Source: Vanessa cardui
Lineage: Eukaryota > Arthropoda > Insecta > Lepidoptera > Nymphalidae
Direction of reading: 5' to 3'
NCBI RefSeq assembly: GCF_905220365.1
Contig: NC_061123.1
Span: 3,162,001-3,226,000, forward strand
Length of the DNA stretch: 64,000 nucleotides
Positions within the stretch are counted from its first letter, which is position 1. Each line of letters begins with the position of its first letter. A program made the position numbers and the translations under genes. The notes under the pieces were generated by a model. That model did no database searches. It was not told where the DNA came from and saw only the letters and a program-made list of their open reading frames with translations. Of this stretch, positions 27,001 through 42,000 are shown piece after piece.

Positions 27001-30000
27001 ATATGTGACTTTTGGTTTAAGAGTAAATTATCTTTATTTTTACGATAACCTTTAATAGAATAACCAATGTTATTATTACTTACAAAAAGTAATTGCGCTC
27101 TATTTAATTAACAGGAGAATAATAAGCAAAATATTATGTTAAGTTTGAAACTGCACAAGCACCACTGAACTATCACGTGGTTAATTATGACCTGCTTAAA
27201 AAAATCTATATTTGGTATCCGTATAATAATTTGGTGGAATAAGTTCCAATCCATAAGAGAAGATAAGTCCAAAAGCATCACTGGAAAACTTATGTGTTGG
27301 TACTTCACTTTTGTTTTTAATTCTTAAGAAAAATGTCTTAAAACATACTTTCGATGATGACCCTAAGAATGCTCACAACACATTTCAACAGACCAACATA
27401 TGCGACATAGTTTTGCATCATTTAACTGCTAAAGTCTATATTGCAACGTGAACAGACCTACTATTCATAAATAGTTGCAATCTGTTATTCCTTCACACAA
27501 TATGGTAACGTTAGTTATTACGTGAGATAAATAATCATTTAGAATTGTAAACAACATATTATTTAACATTTGAATAGAATTCAGTCGAGGAAATCTATGT
27601 ATTGCGGACAAATATGGCGTTTGTTATATTCCGCATTCTACGACTCAGTGCGCTGATCCTTATTCGAGCTGACTTTAATCAGAAGCTCTTCTACTTGACT
27701 TGTGATAAGGGGCCGTAGGTATCGCGTTACTAAACTTAACCAGCCGTATTATTTCTCTATTATCTACAGATTCTAGCTGTGGTAGGGATTTGTGAATACC
27801 AATCTCGATGCTATTTATTCACTTCTATCCAGAAACATAAATTTGTCAGAGGATGTGTGCTTGGTAGCGTATTGACGGTGTAACGAATACTGTCTTACAG
27901 TGATCCTGTTCATGAACTAAGACGACTACTTACCATTTTATGCACAATTGCTCAATTACCTTCCAAATTAAATAATTTATTAACATAATAAAAAATGACG
28001 TCAGCGAAAATTTACCGAAAGAAATCAATTTCAAAGTTAGACTTACGTAAAAATCAGACTGTCTACAAAAAATAGTAAATCATATTTTTAGGTAGCGTTG
28101 AAAGTGAAGACTGTTTTCAGGTAATAGAAAGCGAAACAAATCATGAAATTTCTAACCGTAAAAACGAGATGTCTGCAATACTATAAAATAACTAATAATT
28201 TTTATAAATCAATTACATGTATATTTAAGTGAAAACTTCCTTGATTTATTTCCAAAGTAAATATCTTGAAATAATCGATAGCAAAAACGAATTACGCTAA
28301 AACCACATGACGGGGCAAACGTTGATAATAATATTAAGATATTTTAGTTGAGTTTCGTTTAGTGAAATACTTCGAATATTTTCTGAAACAGCTGACCCAT
28401 TCCTTTCCCTTCTGAGTTCGTACTTGACCAGCTGTTGTGATCGTCCAAGCGGCACTAGTACGGCTTCACAATATCTAGCACCTTATATTTATTCATGAGA
28501 CCAAGTAAATTTCCGTAAAGCATTCGATTCTGTACACTGTCATTTAAATTTGCAATACCAGGTATGAAAACAATTAATTATATGTAAGTTGTACTTTATT
28601 TGTTTTATATTTATACCGGAGTCACGACTTCTACAATAAGACTACAACGTCGGTTATTTATTACCTGAATATCATTCCAGCAGTAACTTTGAATGATTTT
28701 GGCAAACGTGTTAAGTTATTGAAATAATTCTGAGCCGTGACGTTCCAATTCGCCAATTCGAACACGGACATTTGAATTCATTGCGGGTTTAAACCGCGCT
28801 AAAAGTTATCGTGGTTATCTTCTGCTCAGTGATTAAACAACGTGAGGAAACCTGCATGTTTCAGACGCAATGCGCCATATATGTAATCTACATTGTAACA
28901 GTGCTGTGAAAGATCCAAGCCTTCTCAAATTGAGATGAAGTATTAGCCTAGCATTGGAACATTAATTGACTTAATTTGTCTTGATTTTTTACAAACCTGA
29001 GCTGGGAAAAAGGTGTGTTGTATTATTTATAAAATAATACCTAATATTACGAAAAAAAAAATCAAATTTGGAACAGATCAACCTCTCACGTTTCTTAAAT
29101 ATTCTGCTACTAAATGGTCAGTAATATATTTCACGCACAATTAGCTAGACACGTCATTAATGAATATCAGGAAGACTTGTAGAGCAACTAATAAGGGAAA
29201 ATGTATTTATCATTTCACATTCCTGTCACCGTTTTGCACAGACAATAAATTTCAATTATAATACGATCAATTCGAGTCGTGAATAAATGTTTGTTAAATA
29301 GTGCACCAGCCTTCACGGTATTTTAGTATATCGGTTGTAACTTTATACTTTAGCCCTTTACAGTGCATTGCGAAACTTACTTATAACTTCTATTTACAAA
29401 GTAATACTATATTTGTATCGGTATTTAAGTTGGGCGCTCATTATTAATAATAATTAAAGTTTAATGATTCAGATTGCTTATAAAAAATATTTGCTAGCGT
29501 TCATTAAACCATGACCAGGGTTCTACAACCCCATATAGAATAATTGCAGGTGAAATACTGCATGGGTTTAATTACGGCGCCGGTCGCGTGTCGCAAACTG
29601 ACAATACGACAGGCGGGGCTGTATTATAACGCATATGAAACTGATCAAAGTTGTCACTTTTACTTTTTTTTTTTTTGTTAAACTAGCGACTTGCCTCGGC
29701 TTCACACGTCTCAAACTGTAAGTGTTTCTCTACTATGTGCATATTCATATAAACCTCCTTCTTGAATCGATCTATCTATTAAAAAAACCCCCACAAAATC
29801 AGTTGTGTAATTTTAAAGATCTAAGCATATATACGGACAGATAGCGGTGAGTGACTTTGTTTTATACTATGTAATGATGATTTAGTTACAGTCTGTATAT
29901 GTTGTAACACTAGGCAAAGATCTTTTCTCTTAAGATATGAAGATTTGGACTTTATTCCACCATTCTGCTACAATGCAGATTAGTTATTAAAATAATATAA

Positions 30001-33000
30001 TAAAGAATAAAACTAGAATTTCATGCAGGTTTCCTGACGATGTTTTCTTTCGTCGAGATGATTATAGAGGCACGTGTGCCTCACGCGATTCTTTTTTTAA
30101 ATTACAAAGTAGGCAATTCATCGCAATTCCGTATGGGTCGATCCAGTAAAAGGTCGTCAGTACAAAGATGATTTAAGACACAATTTACGCCTCCCACACC
30201 GCATTTGCGAGAGCATTGTGCCAATTTTTAACTATTCAACTTTAATTATGTAAGCATTCCTTGAAATTCGTGAATGACTGTTCATGAACATTGCCTTGCA
30301 AATAAAGTAACTATTTAAATCAAGTTAATACTCATAAAAACATATTTTGTTCATCTAATATATGCAGTAACAAAAAACAACTAAGTACCAAAAAAAGAAA
30401 ATTAACATGAAAATATTATTAAAGGATATATAATTAAATATATAACTTAATTTTTGGCATAATAGGGAAGTAGAATAATAATATGAGGTATTTAGATAAC
30501 TTACCTGTCCATAAGCAAGGACGGTTGCATTGTATCCGTCGAGAGCTGCCTCCACGAGTTTCCTGACGCAGGTGTCATACAGTTGCTGCTGGTCGGACGT
30601 GGGTTCGAAGGCGTAGTCGAAGGTGAACGCGCGCTCGGAGCCGAGCGCCACGCCGCCCTCGCCGGCGGAGCCACCCGCGCGTGCACAGACACCGCATCCA
30701 TCGACCACTTCCGCTGGCGTTTGTGGACGGATTCTGGAATTATATATAACTTTCAATGAATTGTACTGAAGCTGCCTTATGTTACCATATTTTCAAGCTA
30801 ACAAAACCACGTTCATCCCAATTGAATCGTTAGTATATACCGTTAGAAGTCAACAAAAGAAAAAAATAATATCAGTAGAATAGTTATATTTATGACTATG
30901 TAGTGTAAATCTTACGTCTAATTACTATGAAGGTTGAGTAAATATATAAACGACAAAATTATATCGTAAATCGATATACAGTCAAAGGTCGCTTGTTTAA
31001 GTTTAAGAGAACATATATTGATCGACAAAACACTATAAATAAATGAAAGGTAGATAGAGCGTTAAGGTTATTAAGGGCGTGACATTTATTCTTTAAACTT
31101 TTTAAAACCATTGCAGATATTTATCTTCAATACTGCAATAATTATTTTTAATAGTGTTATCATACATGATATTCAATTTTGTTTTTCATTTTTGCAGTTA
31201 TACTCCTTTTGGTGCGTTTTTATAATCTGGTAAGAATGTTTTTTTTTTTTATAATGGTAACATTAGAACTACATTATGAAATTGCGAGTTAAATTTTGTT
31301 TTATTTTACAATTTTATTTTGTGGGTTAGTGTTCTATAACACTTGTGTAAACAGACGGAATTATATTTATAATTAAAATTTCATTATAAATGTACAGATT
31401 ATTATTTTTTTATTTTAATTAAAAATTTACATGCAATTAAATACTATTTTTAAATACACCGCGGAAGTGGAACTCCTCAAGCGTAAGTATATCGTTTTTA
31501 AAAAAAATCGGATTCTGATTCGAAGTGCGATTTTTTTGTCTCAATAAATGTGTAAAAACTCATCTCTCACCCATGAAGGATAACGATATTAAAACCATAC
31601 AAATAGCTACAATCATAAGACATTATAAATCAGCTTGATTAAAGAATATCCTTATCACGACAAGAGCCTTTATCCCTTAGTTTAACTACACTAAGTAGGT
31701 ACTATTGTGATGTCTCGTTCTGTATTAGTTAAAAGAGATAAGCCTTCAAGATTAAAAGGATACACACGGAATGCAAATTACACTATGAAGTAGATGGTTA
31801 CGAGTTCATAAAAGAGGACATCTGACGCAACTTATGTGATCCACAGATAGCATTAAAGTAACTTGATTACATATACTTCAATGTTGTGATACCAAGGGTT
31901 GGTCAATTGATAGAACATTTATAGTTGAAATATTTTTTTTTTATATTTCATATCAAACTATTAATAGAATATATTTTAGTTTATCTTAGAATTCAAAGCT
32001 TTAAGATATTCATCTCGCGCAACAGAAATACGCAATACTGAGAATTACAGTAAAACCTATCGGAAACGCAGAGCGCGTAGTAAATCATCGCCTGACATGC
32101 TATTATTTAACTTAAACCCTATAATTCAATCTATAATGCAGTCGGAAGCGCAATGCTCGCCGCGCAGTCTGGGAATAGCGAGGGATGCGTGTACGCATCT
32201 CGAATTCGTAAGGACGTATTCACAATCGCACAGCGGGATCTAATACTAATGAAATTAATCTTTCATAGCATCCTTTAAATCCCAAACAAATTGAAATTAC
32301 TGTAGAATATTATAATTATTCAATATTGAAAGCTGTGTTATCACAGTGGTTTGACATCGAAAATCTTAAGCGGATGCTCGTGGGTACAACTCGAGGTAAC
32401 CATCGCTGAATTAGCATGTACTTAATTTATGTTTGTAAGTTATTTTGTACTCGACGGTCAAGGAAAACATCGCGAGGAATCCAATGAAGCGGCACACCTT
32501 TGCACAAATAGTCTAGATTTATTGTCAAGGAATGAAATATTAGAAACATTATTATAATACATAAAGGTAACTTATTATGCGGCACCAAAATGAGCGTACA
32601 CATCAAACATTTAATCTGTACGTACACAGAATTCGGAATAGATATTCACGTCTGTAACAGGCCCTTCCGAATTGAATCGAACGGATGCGAGACACATAAA
32701 TGGTCACATGATGTGTTTGCTAACAAGTTCCCGAAATATATTCCAAACGCAGGGTGAATAACCTAACCTAATTACATTTTTATTTTTATTTTTCATCGAA
32801 AGTGAATAGTATTGAAAATGATATTTTTACACTGAGTTTACATTGAAAAAAGTAAAACTGCTATTCCTTATTTTAAAATAGCCACTCGTAAGCTTCTTAC
32901 GGGTCGGATAAGGGTCGTCATATAATGTTTATATAATATATACATATATTTATTCTATTGGCTTAAATAACACATAGCTAGTAAAGCTTCTAGTCCGATC

Positions 33001-36000
33001 CCTAACATTTTTTTTCTTCGAGAATCCTCGTAATCCATGAGCAAATTTACACAATTTTACACCCCAACCTCCCTTATGTTTCATCCGACCATTAATAATA
33101 TCCGTTCGACATTAATTGACTTAATAGTGGTCAGACAGATAGACAGACACGGCGATCGATTTTATTGTATATTATATACAATATGTAGTGATATCAACAA
33201 ATCAAACTAATATATTTATTTTTGAAATTAATGTTTATTTTGTTTACTCATACTATATTTAATGAATAATAAATTTATCATGTATAATTTTCGATTCGAT
33301 TTCAAAGAATATTCTTTGAAATCGTTGGGAGGATACTGATAATAGTTTATAATCTGTAATATATTTTAAATATTCCTTTATTATCGGCTGTTGACAGGAA
33401 GTTATCTATTGGACCCATTGAAGTGCGTTCATGCATCAATAGAGTTCGAACTCACTAAAACGACTGCGTAAATTCAAAAGCCAGCCATAAATAATTACGA
33501 ATATTATAATTATGGGCATATTTCAAGAGTCGTGCGAGTTACTTGCAATGTTTATGTTTATATTTGCTTGTTTTCAGACGCAGCGGCTATTGACTGCATG
33601 TACGGCGGTTACACAATGGGGTAAGCGAACAATCGAAGACGGTCGCTGCACGCGATGCTCAGCTTGGATAAATATACGCCGTCGTTTAAAATAACACCTG
33701 AAGAACGATACTGAATACTAATTATAACTGTTTTATGTGATTAAGTTTATACTCTAACAGAAATTTACGTTTGAGAGTACTAGTGACCCGCTCCGGCTTC
33801 GCACGAGTGCAATGATATGACATCACAGTAGAAACTTCTAAAATTATCAGTGTTTCTTTAATAAATTTTCCATGTATTACATGTATAAACCTTCTTCTCG
33901 AATCACCCTATCCATTAAAAAAAAGTGCATCAAAATTCGTTGCGTAGTTTTAAAGATTTAAGCATACAATACATAGGGATATATGGACAGAGAAAACGAC
34001 TTTGTTTGGTACTATGTATTGACCTAGTTTTTTATCATTTTTAACATAAATGAAGAAATAAAAGAAAAACAATGCTAGACTTAATATTAACTTACTCGTA
34101 CATAGTGTTTTTTCTAACAGGCGCTACAACATTTTCTTTTCTACTTTTAACGTTTATCATGTACTAGGTATTTAAGTAAATAAAAAGGCTCTCCTGAAAA
34201 TGTCACACAAACAAATTTAGATTCATAGTCGCCTTGTACGAAATGCTAGTTAACAAAGCATCGGGAAAATGATACAACATAGTTCACGTCTAAAACATTC
34301 ACGCTAGTACATTTATTATTGTAATAAAAATGTAAATCAGGAACACAGAGGCAATTACCGGCCGTAACCAATTTTATTATGTATATTTTATTCGCACATC
34401 AAAAAATCATAGAAAAATGTTTTTTTTAAATAATTAATTTATTTTGGAATAATTTCGCTTTACTTTCGCTTATGTTTAATTAGCTTTCATTTTATTTAAG
34501 AAAGTAATCCAAACAATTCGAAATTTAAATCCAAAATTCTTTATACCAAAATAATTGTTAATAAGCATTTTATTAAACAAAGCAAGAAGTCAAAACGTCA
34601 TGAAACGTACAGACAGACGCCATTGCCATCTTAAATTAAGAGCTGTGCTCTATATTTTCGTACATGATACCATTTTCATAATTAACCTCAACTTACAACT
34701 CTTCATTGGTTGACATATTTTAAAATGGAGCATAACTTTGCAAAGTGTAACAGAATGCCTTTGTTGAACCGGCTTATGCAGGAAAAGGAGCAAAAGGCAA
34801 AGTCATCATCATTAGCCGTTTGATTGCCTGAAATGTATAATGCGGGAAAATGTAATGAGATGGCAAAACTTAGGCAAATCAATCACCTCGCACGTTATCA
34901 TGGAATTTACGGTATAATCACACAAATCCAGTTTTCACAATTACCAATTTTATATGTATGTATAAAAGGTTTTCAGTACTGGTTTTCTTATCTTTGTCTT
35001 ATGTAAGGAAGTTGTAGTTTTAAAAATATTCGCTTTTACCCTTTGATATATGTCATGTCCAAAAGAAGGGTATAAATATTAGGAGTTGTGAATAATACAG
35101 TTCCTTAGCGCGTGTGTGTGTTCCAAGCCCTTGATATTTCAATCGCCATATATAAATTATCTACACTTTAAAATTCTGCACAGTCGATTCTATAAGACAT
35201 TGAAGCCAAAATTCGTTTGGGTGGATCCAAATATATTGACAATATTTGCCAATCGAAAATATCTATTTGCCAAAAGGTTAAATGTGACCAAATATTTCGC
35301 AGGTACGTAATATCGGCCTTACATAATAATTTATTACCATTAACGACCATGTTAAGACTTATTATAAATGTTAGAACTGTTAAGGCTAAATGGAACTTGT
35401 GTGGGCGATATCTAAATATTTTGCTCTTCGCCCACAACGCTTTTGGACGTGGGCTTGTTACTACAGCCTCGTGCTCGCCTCTTACTGAGAATTGATATGA
35501 ATGAATGGAGTGCAAATGTAGCAAGGTCTTAACGAATATAAATTGGTTTATTATGTTATTTATACGAGATTATTTTTTATAAATAATTTCAGAAATTCAC
35601 TTTAATTTGCATTCACCGTTTAGCAGTATTTCATTAAGTAACCGTTATAATCAATTATTCGTATTAAATCACTAGGAACTAAATGTTTTTTTTCTAGGAA
35701 TAATTAGAGTCTTTATGGCACTGTAATGTGTCATGTTTTTAAAAATTAAAAAAGTATGCATTGCGAAAGTCCTCCAGTTCTTGTATGCATCGTATAACAT
35801 TTTAAATATATATCACGTACAAATAAGAGTATCAAAGATTTTTAAAATTAACATTGTCATTTTTAATATTAAAGTTATTAATCAAGACTCTCGTGAACAA
35901 GACATTCTTAGATAATGTCGAAATATCGAGCTCCACCGAATAAAAATAAAAAACATGGTAAATATCCCGACATTAATAACTTTGATAAGAGTATCAAAGT

Positions 36001-39000
36001 TATACTCTCTATCTTCATGTCATAAACTGTAAAAGAAATCAGAGTATAAAAAATTTTGTCAAACTCATTGTTTTGTAAATTATAAAAAGTTGTCTAAATC
36101 TATTACAAAAAGAAACTTTGCATAAGAAGGAAAAAATGTCGCAAGAAACCTTGATAAATGCGGCCTCTCGGCGTTGGTCGTTCGGATTTAATCGCGTGAA
36201 AATGAGTGGGTACTCCGGGGCTTTAAATGTTAGGTTTTTCCGACTAATAAACTTAACCGACGGCGCCGTATCAGGGTAACTCGTTCCAGGAATAAAGGGT
36301 TTGAATTAATTATTATTTAATTGTCGCAATATTGATACATATATATTGTAAGTAGATCATAAAGCATGCAATATTCAAAAGTTGGATAGAGAAACTGATT
36401 GCTATAAATACGATTGCATAAATTGCATTGACTGAAAACTAGAATCATGGAATTTGGGGAGAACATGCGGATAACAATTTCATAGGTATTTTCTCGAAAT
36501 AACGATTCTTTTTTTAATTACTCAGCTAAATATTGCCAGTTAATAAAAGCCCGTTAAACTCTTAATGCGATTAAATAATTTAATCTATTTGTAAAGAAGC
36601 TGAATGATTCTTTAACCTTAATAAGCAGGTTTAACTTGCATAATCGTCCAAGAACCTTTACTATACCTACTTTAAGTCGGTTTGTTGCAATACATTTTCT
36701 ACACAATTATAATGCCTTCGCAATATTGCTATGATAATTAGGAACTTATATTATTTTGATCAAACTAAAACTAAAGCCTACGCATACACTTTTTATTTTA
36801 TTTTTATTAAATATACGTACCGTTTTATTCTCTATAATACCAGACATTTATTTTTTTCCGAAATTTTTTTATGGCATACACTACTTAGATAGATGAAATT
36901 TTTCCATGTAGGTATCGGAAGTGGCATTGAACCTGCGATAAACAGAGATGGCCATTGATAGTTATTTAATGGAGTAAACTATAAAGTCGCAGCATAATAT
37001 TCCAGGAACAATTTGACTCTTGGTGCTTGTCCATAAAGATATTTCAGAGGTCAGAATTTAATCACCGTAAGAAATATTTTAAGCAGTTTAATCTAGATAA
37101 GTGTAATTAGTGACATTCTTACCTTGGATTCTCAACTCTGCACGATTAAACGCAACAAATTTTTATACAAATTTAAAAACCTACTGCGTACATTTTTCTG
37201 ACATCCTGACATCGTAGCAACTTGCAGATCCCTGATCTTTGTCTCCGAATCTTATTGTTAGTTAAAACCTTTCTGACATTTTTTAGCATAATTTTGCGTT
37301 ACTTTGTAATGACAGAGTATTACAGTCGTGTGTATGTGTGTGCGCGCGTATGTGTGTATGTGTTTATTTTTTATATCCATTATAATAAATCCTTAAATCT
37401 TATCTAAATTATTTAAAAGATGCTTGAAAATTATTATATCGAATGAGGAATGAAATATGACAAGTTAATCTCAACATAAATTCCTATAAATTTTATTCGT
37501 TGATGAGTAATTTTATTTATTTATGTACTTTACTGAAGGCGACTAGTATATAATCGATATGTTACATATAGAGTTTGTCCCTCAAATGCCATCAAATATT
37601 CAGACAAGGTTACGATATTGCTAGTTGTCAAGGTAAACTTACATAATTTCTATTTGTTTTATCAAGTATATATTTTTTAGTTAAAATTTCCTTACAGTGC
37701 TGAGACGGCTTTAAGACTGTCTGAATACAGTAAATGAAAAAAGTCCGACGTACAGGCAATCCGGCAAAAATGGAAAGCCATTATTAGAGTGTTTGAATTA
37801 ATTTAGTTATTTAAAATAAAGTAACAGCCTGTAAATTTCCCACTGCTGGTCTATAGGCCTCCTCTCCCATTAAGGAGAGGGTTCGGAACATATTTCACCA
37901 TGCTGTTCCAATACGGGTTGGTGGTATGCACATGTGGCAGAATTTCGATGAAATTAGACACATGTAGGTTTCCCCACGATGTTTTCCTTCACCGCCGAGC
38001 ACGAGATGAATTATAACACAAATTAAGCACATATTTACAGTGGTGCTTGTCTGGGTTTGAACCCAAAATCATCGGTTAGGTTGCACGTGTTCTAACCACT
38101 GAGCCATCTCGGCATTTAGCAAAAATCATAAATATGGGAAAGGCTGATAAACCTATTGTTATCCTACAATGAATACTGGTTGAATGAGTTCGATTAATAC
38201 AATACGGTATTTTTAGCCAGTTCTACCGACAATAATAGGTTTTGTGAGTGTAAATTAATCCATTTTAATGACACTTATAAGATTGTTAAGCTGAATATAA
38301 ATAATGGTAATACTTTAAGAGACAACTTTCTTTTGCATATTCCTTGCAAAATCTTTCCTATTCTTATGTTTAATTTCAACTGCCAGCAAAATCTTATTGT
38401 AGGAAGGAGTTGGATTGTCAAGCAATCTTCTTCACTACTTTCTTATATAGTGTGGTCGTCTGGTTTATGTCCATTGTTTAATGAGAACAATCACCAGGAT
38501 ATTACAAACCGTATACCAAATTCTAATATACCGTCTATTAGGATTTAAAGTTAGTCAAAGAGTATAAAATGTTTATAGTTAATTAATTTCCTTCGTAACA
38601 TAAACTTGCGATTTAAGTAATCTAATCGTGATTGCTTATTGGCTATAAAACGAGATAAAATTATTTTAATATACTGCTCGTAGTAATTATCTTTCGCGCT
38701 GTCGTTAATTTGTCAATCTGGGTGGTCCTATGGGCGAAGAGTATAATCAATATGGAATAGATATTAATTTTTTTGTTAACTCAATAAACATCATTATTAA
38801 AAATATAGAGATTTATTTACCTATGAAATCATTCGCCCTGACTGACTATCAATCCACTTACAAAGCTACTGAGACTTGACAGTTGAAATTTGCTATATTT
38901 TTTATTTAAGTATTTAGATTTTGGTTCATTTGTAAGTTGAACATCGTCCGAGAAAAGATTATTGGAAACTTCCACGGTTTCTAAAGTAATTGGCAATTTC

Positions 39001-42000
39001 AAAGAAAACAGTAATCATTTCTAATGTAATATTTTAGTTTTATAAAAACTTGAATATTTGAATTGTTATTATACCCGCAAGTAGTTGGGACGAAAGGCTA
39101 GTTCAGCACAAATTATAAACGATAACACACCATATTATTTACTGAAGAAGTTCAATTGGTTTTATTTCATTTGTGGTTCATTCAAAAAGTCTTTAACAAA
39201 GATGTAATATTAAAGATAATCAATTTTGTTACAAATACGACAATAGCCATTTCTGGTATGCGCCCTGGTCTTTGGTGACCGCATTTCGCATCGCAGATTG
39301 TAGATAAATCAATGTAAGCGCAATTATACTAACAAAGTGCCGCTTAAAGCAAGTACATGACGAATGAAGTGTGTACCGAAAATCAGACCACCCATCTCCG
39401 CCTTTAATTTGTTACAAAATATGTCTTTTTCTGTCCAAAGCTAATGATAGAAAAGGACAGCCTGATTTTTGTCAAGACTATCTTCTAATATTTAATATGT
39501 CACAAATAATAATTTATTGTACCTTCAGAAATAATAATAATCGCTTATTTATTTTCCACTTGATTGGAATACGTAAATAAAAAAAGGGTTATAGGGTTAT
39601 CTTGAAAAAAAAATAGTTTGAAAGAAAACGGAAAAATGGAGTTAGATCCAGAAGTAAAAGGGAGTAATTCATTTTCGGCGCTTAAAAAATTAATGAATAA
39701 AATGAGTGCATAGTTCGATACTGGCCGTGGCTTGGATTATAAAATTTCAAAAAGTCGATAATGCACAAATCTAGATCTCAGCAACCGTAAAATCAGCTTC
39801 ACTTTTGTACATGTTTATAAGTCCTGAGATAATAACGAGCCTTTACCGCCTGCCTTCTAGTTTTCATAATTTAAGGTTGAACTTGATCACAGGCAGATAA
39901 ATAAATGAATACCAAAATATTCCCATTTTGTGCCACCAAAAAAATAAGTACAATATTTTTCAATGAAATCCCTATCATATAAAGACATGCTCGATAGCTT
40001 TGTAACCATAGAGAAAAAATATTAAGCCTTTGTCACGCAATTTACGCATTTAGGCGCATGATGTTATTACTGTTTTGGAAAGCTCAATGACAATGGCTTG
40101 ATGAAACGATCGATGAGATTCAAAATATAATTAATGATATTAAAAATCCTTAGCATATTTAATATTCTAATATGACAATACTAACAACTAACAAATGGTA
40201 ACAGATAAATAAACAATAATTGATAACTCAGCAATTTAATGAATTCGAAATCGATTTCCTGGAATTAGTACCTAATACAAAAACTCCGATATCGAATGAA
40301 AAATAATTACATTGTTCAAGAAGTTTTTCTTAATGATAAATTATTATTGCATAATTTATAAGTCGCTATGTGCAATTCGTAATTGCAACAATCGACCAAT
40401 TAAGTATGCATTATATGTTAATGATTACGTAATAAGGTATTATTAGCCAAGCAATTAAAAATAACATGAAAATGTCATGTTAAGTATGATTATGCGTATT
40501 GTTTGTTGTCGCTGTTACTATCCAAACTACATAGCTTATACAGTGATTAATTAATTATCTCATTAATTTATGACACACAACACAGATTGGACAGTTAATA
40601 GGTAAGGCATAAACAACAGTCAAGAACTATGTAACAATTGTAAGCATGTGTAATCTGCAATTATGTGTAACAGTTCCCGGGTGTGAAATCACACAATGTA
40701 TTTAATGTATTTATTTATTTAGTGTACAGGAAACAAACAGTGAAATAATTACAATAGAATAAAGAAAATATAAGACAATTCTTAAACCAAAACAGTTTCC
40801 ATTTATAAATTAATCATAAGTACAAAACAAGACATTTTTTATATTTAATAGGTGCATGAAATTATATAATTCATTTACATAATTTAATTTAATATAAATT
40901 TAATTTTTAAATCAAGAAAACATATTTTAATAATAAATAATCAAATTATAATTAATTAATTAAAAAAGCATGAATCAATTAAGGCTCTTCAGAGTATAAT
41001 ATTTCTTTTACTTGTAGTTTGAATTTTTTAAGGGAGAGATGAAAAATATCACATTCAGTAAATGTTTTATTGTACTGTTTAGATGATCTATTAACAAATG
41101 CATTTGCTGCATATTTAGTTTTTGTCAATGGAAAATCAAAAATAGATTTGTTCCGACTGCCAGGGCGAGGACACTTGATATTTATTTTAGAAAGGAGATA
41201 AGGGGAATCAAATATGTTGTGGATCAATTTATATAAAAACACCATATCACGTTCAAGTCGTCTCTGTTCAGTTGTCGGTATCTTTTCTATTTGATTCAAA
41301 TTATTTATAGACGAAAATTTTAAATATTTTAAAAACTTTTCCTGAATATTTTCGATTAATTCTATATATTTACTATACTGTGGATTCCAGACAGTGCAAG
41401 CGTATTCTAGAATAGGTCTCACAAATGATTTATATAAAAGAGCAAAAGTTGAAACACGCTTAAACTCTCTGGAAATCCTCAGCACAAATCCTAGCATACG
41501 AAACGCTTTAGAAGTTATGGAATTTATGTGTTCAACGAAAAGAAGTTTAGAATCGAGTGTTATTCCAAGATCTTTGACCACTGATACACGTTTTATATCA
41601 TCTTCCTTTAATCGGTAGTTGTAAATGATCACTTTTCTTTTTCTGGTATATGTTATACAATTACATTTCTTTATATTCAAAAACAGCGAATTGGTAGTAC
41701 AATAATCGCTAAGTAAGTTCAAATCTTTTTGCAGACTAATACAATCATCAACACTCTTAATAATTTTATAAATTTTTGTATCATCAGCATATAACAGAAA
41801 TTTAGATGATGCAAATACCGAAACAACATCATTTATATATATATTAAAAAACAGTGGTCCAAGATGTGAGCCTTGAGGGACTCCAGATGGAACGGGTAGA
41901 AAAGATGAGCAATACCCTTTCACAGTCACGGCTTGACTTCTATTCAATAAATATGACTTGATCCATCTAAGGAGGTCACCATGTACACCGATGAACTCCA

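Larger units (their letters stand above)
8217..30504 (-). other. KIF21 intron 2 (22.3 kb)
   Basis: AT-rich intron that splits the P-loop coding sequence. It holds SINE copies at 8827, 15399 and 24641, decayed SINEs near 18247, 24390, 28765 and 30020, second-family repeats at 10195, 15739 and 19068, and an RTE fragment at 23266-23477. GC-richer patches at 8560-8730, 12120-12300, 16190-16340, 25490-25740 and 29550-29640 are not explained by repeats I recognise. No exon with proper splice sites was seen in it. Confidence 0.8.

Noticed and set aside
37328..37372. GTGTGTATGTGTGTGCGCGC type tandem sequence
   Set aside because: Ordinary microsatellite; no spacers or repeat spacing that would suggest a CRISPR array.
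41394..41618. Open frames on the plus strand inside 40979-43447
   Set aside because: Antisense shadows of the reverse-transcriptase ORF.
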